NCBI GenBank assembly: GCA_937927845.1
Contig: CALFXE010000055.1
Span: 1-5,303, forward strand
Origin: an uncultured Paludibacter sp.
GTDB lineage: Bacteria > Bacteroidota > Bacteroidia > Bacteroidales > Paludibacteraceae
Reading direction: 5' to 3'
Length of the DNA stretch: 5,303 bases
This document shows positions 1 through 5,303 of the stretch, in pieces (position 1 is the first letter of the stretch; the number at the start of each line of letters is the position of its first letter). The translations under genes were made by a program, and so were the position numbers. The notes under the pieces are model-generated. The model worked only from the letters and a program-made list of their open reading frames with translations, made no database searches and was not told the DNA's origin.

Positions 1-237
1 GATGACGCCAACCCCCCACATTATGAAGCAAAACGTGAGTATGTTAAGAAAGTTACCGAATACAACTTTTTTAACACGGCTATCTACAATGTGGTCAGTA
101 GAGTTCCTCAACCAATTGTGTTCGAGGTGACCACACAAGGAATTGTGAACCCGAAACAATCGGAGGGTGCCGCTAAAGTGATTGGAGGTGCTGGTTTAGG
201 CGCTGTTAACTCTGCTTCAAAATATGGAAATGGATAG
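1..237 (+). CDS. C-terminal end of an upstream protein with a Gly-rich, Gly-ending tail (5' partial)
   Basis: The frame is open from base 1 to a TAG stop at 235-237 and gives 78 residues; the start lies outside the window. The fragment begins DDANPPHYEAK, has a compact middle with the motif RVPQPIVFEVTTQG (about residues 38-51), and then a low-complexity tail rich in Gly, Ala and small residues that ends KYGNG. I do not recognise the family from this fragment. From position, it is directly upstream of and overlaps the E2-E1-JAB gene, the place a CD-NTase often holds in type II CBASS operons. CD-NTases there are known to be joined through their C-terminus to targets by Cap2. A flexible tail ending in glycine fits a substrate of the downstream E1/E2 enzyme. 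It could instead be a ubiquitin-like modifier or an unrelated effector. The coding call is firm because of the open frame and overlap; the function is a hypothesis. Confidence 0.75.
   Translation, partial: DDANPPHYEAKREYVKKVTEYNFFNTAIYNVVSRVPQPIVFEVTTQGIVNPKQSEGAAKVIGGAGLGAVNSASKYGNG
224..237 (+). other. Overlap of upstream stop with the E2-E1-JAB start (translational coupling site)
   Basis: The last four sense codons (Tyr-Gly-Asn-Gly) and the TAG stop of the upstream gene are read in a second frame as the first codons of the next gene (Met-Glu-Met-Asp). Two ATG codons, at 224 and 230, could each start the downstream protein, giving overlaps of 14 or 8 bases. No Shine-Dalgarno-like purine run precedes them, only an A-rich stretch. 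This arrangement suggests that ribosomes ending on the first gene reinitiate on the second, linking the amounts of the two proteins. Which ATG is used cannot be told from sequence. Confidence 0.6.
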
Positions 238-2506
238 GTTTAGTATCAGCTTACCTGTATTTTCTGATGATATAGAGAATCCCGCTCTTAGGGATTCTCT
301 AAAATCACTGGAGTTAGTTTATGGACATAAGCTTCAAATCTTAGATTGGGGAAATGGCAGAATTGCTGTGCCTTATGAAATTAGTGTTGACTTGCCAAGT
401 CTGGGTAATTTTGAAGATATAGATATAAGGGAAAAAGAGCACATCATTTTGGTTTTCGATTTGATAAATTATCCATTATCGGCACCTAAAGTATTTACAG
501 ATCGGCTTGATTTTCCTAAAAGTAACCTTGCGCATTTATACATAGCAGTCAATAATCGGCCTTCAGGATTTTGTTATGTAAGGGGTAACGCAGATGAATG
601 GTATGCGAATAAAAGAATTGAGGATCTCATCATACGTATTAGCAATTGGCTTAGGGATGCTGCTACAGGTGAACTGACAGAAAATGGTGAGCAATTTGAA
701 CCGTTGCGATTGGAGGGATACACCGGTACTATAATTTATGACTATAACACACTAACGGGAATCGTTAATGGCGATAACGCCTTCCATTTTAAAGAACAGC
801 TTGCTGTCGCTTTATTTGAACGTCCAAAGCAGGCGGAAAGGTACACGTATAAATTCATTAAACCACTTACAGCTGGGAATGTCTTGACCACGATCAAGGA
901 AGTTGATGAGGAACGCAAAAAAGACAAGGAAGACGTTACCAGGAAAAATTATCATTACGCCTATGTATTATGGAATGAGGAAGATACTGTAAACAAAGGG
1001 TACTATGTTAATTTACCGAGGAATTGGAAAGAGTTTAAATCCTTCTGTGACTTTTATAGCCTAAATTACAGTCAATTAGAAGAATTTATTGCTACAAGTG
1101 ATGGAAATTCATTTGTTCACTTTCCCGTAATTGTTGGTATAAGGCGACCTAAGCCATTAATTGGATATCCTTCCAACATCGAATTTATAAACTTACGCTT
1201 CCGGGTCGATGTTGATGATGTAAAAGATGGCAAAATTGTAAACAATATACCCATCGATTTACTATCGCACAATCAGCCTTTGACCATCCAACAAGCAGGC
1301 CATATATCCGGTTGCAAAATAGATGTGAATTCAAGAATTGCTGTGTTTGGATGTGGTGCCTTGGGCTCCAAAGTGGTTATGCATCTTGCCCGTTCCGGAC
1401 AAACAAATTTAACCCTTATAGACCCAGATCAAATATCTCCACATAATTTAGTACGTCATGCCTTGTTTGGTGAAGATGAGGGAGAAAACAAAGCCACTGC
1501 ATTAGCAGAAAGAATAAAAAAGATATACCCTTATGAGACGCTAAAAATTTATAGTGGGCCTTCATTCAAAGACGGGCTGATCGACAAGAAAGAGACTTTT
1601 GATAAATACAACTGGGTGTTAGACTTTACCGCATCAGACGCTTTCTTCAATAAATTAGCTATTGTCAAAAGTATGGATGAGCGAAATATTGGTAGTGCGT
1701 CAATATCCGATTTTGGGAACTTGGGCGTACTATATAAGGAGGGTGAAAACAGAAATCCACGTATCGATGATCTACAAGTGTATTTATATAGCCTGTCAGC
1801 GCATGATAAGAAAGTAAGTGATTGGCTTCAGCGAGAGCAGTTGGCGATTAATGGCAATAACATAACGGTGCGGGTAGGTGTCGGTTGTAATTTAGAAACA
1901 ACCGTTTTATCCGACGACAAGATTTCTTCTCATGCCTCCTACTTTTCAGGAGTGCTAAAAAGAGAAATGATGGCTTCATCGAAGGATGGGAAAATCTATT
2001 TGAGTCGCATTGTAGAAGCCCAGGATTATACAATTGAAACACAGGTTATATCCGTTAAGACCTTTAGAGTGTTGTCAGCATTGAACGACCCCAACTGGAC
2101 GGTTCGATTTAAAGATGGAATTGTTGAACAAATAGACCAGGTATGTTCTAAGGCAGGAAGAAATGAAACCGGAGGCGTATTTATTGGAATTTGCAATTAT
2201 AAAACAAAGACAATCTATGTAACAGGTTGCATCAGTGCACCGATAGACAGTAAGGCAGATGCAACCCACTTTATTCGGGGACACGAAGGGTTACCTGATG
2301 AAATCGGGGAAATCAAAAATAACTCCGGGGGGCAGATTGGTTATATTGGTGAATGGCATTCTCATCCAGAGGGCCCGAATATGCTTAGTCAACAAGACAT
2401 GATTAGTGTATATCAGCATAAAGCCGAGTTTGAACAACTAAATCCTCCGCTTCCGGTATTCTTGTCTATCATTACTCCCGATGGATTACACCCGTACATT
2501 TTTTAA
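224..2506 (+). CDS. E2-E1-JAB triple fusion: ubiquitin-like conjugation and deconjugation enzyme (Cap2-Cap3-like)
   Basis: This 760-residue cytosolic protein carries three enzyme modules. Residues about 1-165 form an E2-like domain: candidate catalytic Cys117 in GFCYVRG is followed by the helix NWLRDAATGEL typical of prokaryotic E2s. Residues about 165-360 are a linker without a motif I can name. Residues about 365-615 are a ThiF/E1 adenylation domain, with nucleotide loop GCGALGS (376-382), Asp400 in LIDPD, Asn408 and Arg411, Lys423, Asp467, and a candidate E1 cysteine Cys555 in VGVGCNLETT. Residues about 630-760 are a JAB/JAMM metalloprotease with Glu648 in ETGGVF and the EWHSHPEG...S..D motif (His712, His714, Ser722, Asp725). 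The E2-linker-E1 order is that of CBASS Cap2 and the JAB matches Cap3, so one chain could both attach and remove a modifier. All key residues are present and the reading frame is intact. Related E2-E1-JAB proteins outside CBASS are an alternative. The substrate is inferred to be the upstream product. Confidence 0.92.
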   Translation: MEMDRFSISLPVFSDDIENPALRDSLKSLELVYGHKLQILDWGNGRIAVPYEISVDLPSLGNFEDIDIREKEHIILVFDLINYPLSAPKVFTDRLDFPKSNLAHLYIAVNNRPSGFCYVRGNADEWYANKRIEDLIIRISNWLRDAATGELTENGEQFEPLRLEGYTGTIIYDYNTLTGIVNGDNAFHFKEQLAVALFERPKQAERYTYKFIKPLTAGNVLTTIKEVDEERKKDKEDVTRKNYHYAYVLWNEEDTVNKGYYVNLPRNWKEFKSFCDFYSLNYSQLEEFIATSDGNSFVHFPVIVGIRRPKPLIGYPSNIEFINLRFRVDVDDVKDGKIVNNIPIDLLSHNQPLTIQQAGHISGCKIDVNSRIAVFGCGALGSKVVMHLARSGQTNLTLIDPDQISPHNLVRHALFGEDEGENKATALAERIKKIYPYETLKIYSGPSFKDGLIDKKETFDKYNWVLDFTASDAFFNKLAIVKSMDERNIGSASISDFGNLGVLYKEGENRNPRIDDLQVYLYSLSAHDKKVSDWLQREQLAINGNNITVRVGVGCNLETTVLSDDKISSHASYFSGVLKREMMASSKDGKIYLSRIVEAQDYTIETQVISVKTFRVLSALNDPNWTVRFKDGIVEQIDQVCSKAGRNETGGVFIGICNYKTKTIYVTGCISAPIDSKADATHFIRGHEGLPDEIGEIKNNSGGQIGYIGEWHSHPEGPNMLSQQDMISVYQHKAEFEQLNPPLPVFLSIITPDGLHPYIF

Positions 2507-2522
2507 CCTAAAGATTATATAA

Positions 2523-3152
2523 ATGGAGAAAGAACCTAACTTAAAAATAAAGAATGTTCCCCAGCTGTGGGTTTTCCTGGCAGCGAACATATTGATTTTA
2601 TGTGGATTGATATTTCCTGCATATTTTAAAACACTAACAACTGGTGTTGACATTGTTTTTATACTCAAAGTGCTGGGGGTCTCAATAGCTCCTCTATTGC
2701 TATTTTTACTAAACGGGCTTATATCTAGTCATCAAAAAGCTGTACTGGTTTTCTGGAAATTGAAGAATCCATTACCCGGTTCCGAAGCGTTTTCGAAACT
2801 CAGCAAAAATGATACAAGGATAGATCGAGCAAAATTGAAAAGCGTTTATGGCTCCTTGCCTAAAAGTCCAATAGAACAGAATAAACTATGGTATAAAATT
2901 TACAAAAAGAACAGTTCTAATACGATAGTATCCGATAGTCATCGAGCCTTTTTGTTGGCACGTGACCTTACATCACTATGCGTCCTGTTTGTGATATTCT
3001 TGGGCATACCTGTTTTAATAATAGGCCAATGGCCAATTAGCCTATACTACTTTCTGGGCTTGCTATTGCAATATGTAATAGTAGTTATTGGCGCTCAAAA
3101 CAGGGGGAGACGGTTGGTCACGAATGTTTTGGCTATTGAGTCCTGTAAATAA
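2523..3152 (+). CDS. Four-helix membrane protein, candidate defence effector
   Basis: The 209-residue product has hydrophobic segments at about residues 15-35, 43-66, 149-168 and 171-191, so it is predicted to sit in the inner membrane as two helical hairpins. There is no cleavable signal peptide. Between the hairpins, residues about 70-148 form a charged soluble region with distinctive motifs: LPGSEAFSKL (84-93), DTRID (97-101), QNKLWYKIYKK (119-129) and HRAFLLARDL (140-149). The C-terminal RGRRLVTNVLA follows the last helix. These motifs look like those of a real conserved family, but I cannot name it. It starts 16 bases after the E2-E1-JAB stop with an A/T-rich leader and no Shine-Dalgarno motif, so co-transcription is likely. 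By analogy with transmembrane effectors of CBASS, which disrupt the membrane after activation by a cyclic nucleotide, it may be the killing component; no known nucleotide-binding domain is visible. A membrane anchor or an immunity protein are alternatives. Confidence 0.85.
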   Translation: MEKEPNLKIKNVPQLWVFLAANILILCGLIFPAYFKTLTTGVDIVFILKVLGVSIAPLLLFLLNGLISSHQKAVLVFWKLKNPLPGSEAFSKLSKNDTRIDRAKLKSVYGSLPKSPIEQNKLWYKIYKKNSSNTIVSDSHRAFLLARDLTSLCVLFVIFLGIPVLIIGQWPISLYYFLGLLLQYVIVVIGAQNRGRRLVTNVLAIESCK

Positions 3153-3191
3153 TTATTTTAATACAAAGTCGCATTATATATAACATAAAAT
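3153..3191 (+). other. 39-base A/T-rich gap before the helicase gene
   Basis: This spacer separates the membrane-protein stop from the helicase start. It has 33 A/T bases of 39, no hairpin followed by a T-run, and no Shine-Dalgarno motif. The A/T-rich run just upstream of the ATG resembles the leaders that Bacteroidota use in place of a Shine-Dalgarno sequence. I could not place a convincing Bacteroidota promoter (TTG plus TAnnTTTG) here, so read-through from the upstream genes is the simplest reading. Confidence 0.4.
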
Positions 3192-5303
3192 ATGAACAGT
3201 CTATTCCCGGAAGAAAAAATTGAAATTACTTTCAATTGTACATATATAAAAAGTATCAACGGCAATAAAAAAGAATATTATATTGGAGTTGAACAAGGCA
3301 TTATAAGAAAATTCAATGGAAGTACATTTTCAGGTTATGAATTTCTTTCCGAAAATGGTTCAAAGTATTTTATTTCAACAATTAAAAGCCAGATCCCACA
3401 AAATTATGATGGCGTATTCACATTGCTTGAAGAGTATGAAAAACTGACCATTGCAATTCTTTCGAAATGTAAAAAGAAAGCAGAGTATATAAAACTTCCT
3501 GATCATAAAAATATCCTTCAGACTTGGGAAGGGAAATTTAATTACAAAAAGGAAGTCAAAGATGAAACCGGTAATATCACTCAATTTGGGCTTAGACCTC
3601 CACAAATTGGTGCATTACATTCCATTCTCTCTCATTGGAGCATTTCAAGCAAACCCGCAGTAGTTGTAATGCCTACTGGAACAGGTAAGACCGAAACAAT
3701 GCTGTGCTTAACTATAGCAGAAAAGTGTCAGGGCTTATTGGTAATCGTTCCCTCGGCCTCGTTGAGAACCCAGATTTTCAATAAATTCAAATCTCTGGGC
3801 GTTCTAAAAGATCGTAGATTTCAGATTGTTTCCTCCTCTGCCAAAAATCCTGTTATAGGTTTTCTAAAAACGGGTATAAAAAGCATAGAGGATGCAGACA
3901 GTTTGTTCGAATCAAATGTAATTGTTTCCACTCCGCAAATAATTACAGGAATATTGAGTGGTGATGAAAAAATAAAGGCATCATTCCTGAATTGGTGCAA
4001 TCTTTTAATTATGGATGAAGCACACCATAGTCAGGCAAAAGAGTGGAATAACATCAAAGTACAACTTGAAACTTTTAATAAACCTATTTTGTTATTCACG
4101 GCGACTCCATTTAGAAATGACAAGAAACGTTTACAAGGTAAGGTAATTTACGATTATCCCCTCTCACTTGCTCAAAGAGACAATTACTATAAACAAATTG
4201 TTTTTCATCCTATTCTTGAATTTAACCCACTGAAATCTGACCAACTTATTGCAGAGAAGGCAATTTCCATTTTGGAAAAAGATATGGAGGAAAAATACGA
4301 CCATATACTGATGGCAAGGGTGGATACAATGTCTAAAGCTGAAGAGGTGTTTGAAAAAATCTACAAACCATATCAGAAGTACAACCCTGTATTTATTCAT
4401 AGCGGTATTAAGCAGGCAATCCGCAAGAAAATACTAGACGACATCATTGCGGGAAAACATAAAATAATTGTATGTGTAGATATGCTTGGAGAAGGATTTG
4501 ACCTTCCTCAGTTAAAAATTTGTGCATTGCACGATTTGCATAAAAACATCACCACCTCATTTCAGTTCTTTGGAAGGTTTACGCGCGAATCAATATTAAA
4601 ATTGGGCAATGCGTCTATAGTCGCCAATATTGCAGATCCGGAGCTTAAGGGGACTTTAAAAAAATTATATCAAAAAGATTCGGACTGGGATAAAATCATC
4701 AGTATGGCGAATGAAGATATAATAGGCTCAGTAAAAGAAGAACAAGACTTTTTTCAGAATTTTTCAGATGCTGAGATCCCGGCAAAAATTCCATTGCGAA
4801 ATATAACGCCTGCGATGAGCACAGTTGTCTTCAGGTTATTTGATGATGAGATCGACTGGGAGCCACAGAATTATACATCTTGTTTTAATGACGAAAAATA
4901 TGAAACAGTATCAGTAGAACATGAAGAAAAAAATCTACTCGTTATTGTTGCAAAAAAAATTGATCCTGTAAAATGGGGAAAAATAGACGATTTGTTAAAC
5001 TGTCAATATGATCTCTATATAATATACTTGAACGAAGAACAGAAACTACTCTATATAAACAGTACAAATAATGGAACAACACATGATAAAATTGCCGAAG
5101 CCATTGTAGGCCCCAATAAAAGTTTGTTTAATGAGGCTGATATCTATAAGTGTCTGGATGGAGTATTTCAATTGGAGCTATTTAACTTAGGTTTAAAGTC
5201 TACTTTAGATGGTCCCATCAGTTTCACTATGTATGCAGGGAATTCTATTGTAAGTGGTCTGGACGAATTGGACAAGGATACTAAATCCAGTTCAAATCTT
5301 TTC
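3192..5303 (+). CDS. SF2 DEAH-box helicase with long C-terminal extension (3' partial)
   Basis: The frame opens at ATG 3192 and is uninterrupted for 704 codons to the window edge; the C-terminus is missing. Residues 1-130 are an N-terminal region I do not recognise. The superfamily 2 core follows: Q-like motif LRPPQ (134-138), Walker A PTGTGKT (161-167), DEAH (275-278) in LLIMDEAHHS, motif III TATPFR (303-308), FIHSG (401-405), motif V DMLGEGFDLP (430-439) and motif VI QFFGRFTR (458-465). It should therefore hydrolyse ATP to move along or unwind nucleic acid. Residues about 535-704 are a predicted alpha/beta extension with LLYINSTNN (619-627), FQLELFNLGL (659-668) and TMYAGNSI (679-686), of a kind I associate from memory with large helicases of defence loci. 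No nuclease domain is visible in the part present. GC is lower than in the upstream genes. It may belong to this system or be a separate restriction-type or defence gene. Confidence 0.9.
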   Translation, partial: MNSLFPEEKIEITFNCTYIKSINGNKKEYYIGVEQGIIRKFNGSTFSGYEFLSENGSKYFISTIKSQIPQNYDGVFTLLEEYEKLTIAILSKCKKKAEYIKLPDHKNILQTWEGKFNYKKEVKDETGNITQFGLRPPQIGALHSILSHWSISSKPAVVVMPTGTGKTETMLCLTIAEKCQGLLVIVPSASLRTQIFNKFKSLGVLKDRRFQIVSSSAKNPVIGFLKTGIKSIEDADSLFESNVIVSTPQIITGILSGDEKIKASFLNWCNLLIMDEAHHSQAKEWNNIKVQLETFNKPILLFTATPFRNDKKRLQGKVIYDYPLSLAQRDNYYKQIVFHPILEFNPLKSDQLIAEKAISILEKDMEEKYDHILMARVDTMSKAEEVFEKIYKPYQKYNPVFIHSGIKQAIRKKILDDIIAGKHKIIVCVDMLGEGFDLPQLKICALHDLHKNITTSFQFFGRFTRESILKLGNASIVANIADPELKGTLKKLYQKDSDWDKIISMANEDIIGSVKEEQDFFQNFSDAEIPAKIPLRNITPAMSTVVFRLFDDEIDWEPQNYTSCFNDEKYETVSVEHEEKNLLVIVAKKIDPVKWGKIDDLLNCQYDLYIIYLNEEQKLLYINSTNNGTTHDKIAEAIVGPNKSLFNEADIYKCLDGVFQLELFNLGLKSTLDGPISFTMYAGNSIVSGLDELDKDTKSSSNLF

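Noticed and set aside
1882..1910. Perfect 7-base inverted repeat (CGGTTGT / ACAACCG, 9-base loop) followed by TTTTAT, terminator-like
   Set aside because: It lies within the E1 domain and covers the codon of candidate Cys555; the stem is short and the T-run weak, so it is probably chance within coding sequence.
742..2668. Four minus-strand open frames of 60-69 codons (742-927, 1848-2042, 2075-2284, 2486-2668)
   Set aside because: All lie largely antisense to well-supported coding genes, have no recognisable domain and are short; they are shadows of the + strand genes.
3021..3045. Inverted repeat ATAGGC / GCCTAT containing a GGCCAAT direct repeat
   Set aside because: The stem is only 6 bases and lies inside the fourth membrane-segment region of the 4-TM gene; nothing supports an operator or recombination site.
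3375..4400. Minus-strand open frames at 3375-3605 and 4164-4400
   Set aside because: They are antisense to the helicase frame, whose motifs are unambiguous; their Phe/Ile/Leu-rich composition is what the complement of A-rich coding DNA gives.
1..5303. CRISPR array, tRNA/rRNA, insertion-sequence ends or attachment sites
   Set aside because: No regularly spaced repeats, cloverleaf-like sequence, transposase motifs or terminal inverted repeats were seen on reading; coding genes fill nearly the whole window.

Overview
The window looks like part of an anti-phage defence locus from an AT-rich, Bacteroidota-like bacterium. The host guess rests on A/T-rich start contexts without Shine-Dalgarno motifs, rough GC of 33-44 %, and the style of the proteins. 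It is inference, not a marker-gene assignment. All four coding regions lie on the + strand and are tightly packed: a 14-base overlap, then gaps of 16 and 39 bases. No terminator is visible between them, so they could form one transcript.

Region by region: (1) 1-237 is the last 78 codons of a gene that starts outside the window. Its product ends in a Gly/Ala-rich tail with a C-terminal glycine. (2) 224-2506 encodes a 760-residue single-chain ubiquitin-like machine: an E2-like domain (candidate catalytic Cys117), a linker, a ThiF/E1-like adenylation domain (GCGALGS nucleotide loop, candidate catalytic Cys555) and a C-terminal JAB/JAMM metalloprotease (Glu648, His712, His714, Asp725). This is the content of CBASS Cap2 plus Cap3 in one polypeptide. 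(3) 2523-3152 encodes a 209-residue protein with four predicted membrane segments and a conserved-looking soluble middle, a candidate membrane effector. (4) 3192-5303 (runs off the end) encodes a large SF2 DEAH-box helicase with a long C-terminal extension.

Working model (inference): the locus is a type II CBASS-like or related ubiquitin-like conjugation system. The fused enzyme would adenylate and transfer the C-terminal glycine of the upstream gene product, possibly a CD-NTase, and the JAB domain would reverse the linkage. The four-helix membrane protein would be the killing effector or a partner. The helicase may be a fourth component or a neighbouring independent defence gene; its lower GC favours a separate origin. 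The decisive missing evidence is the 5' part of the first gene, which lies outside the window.
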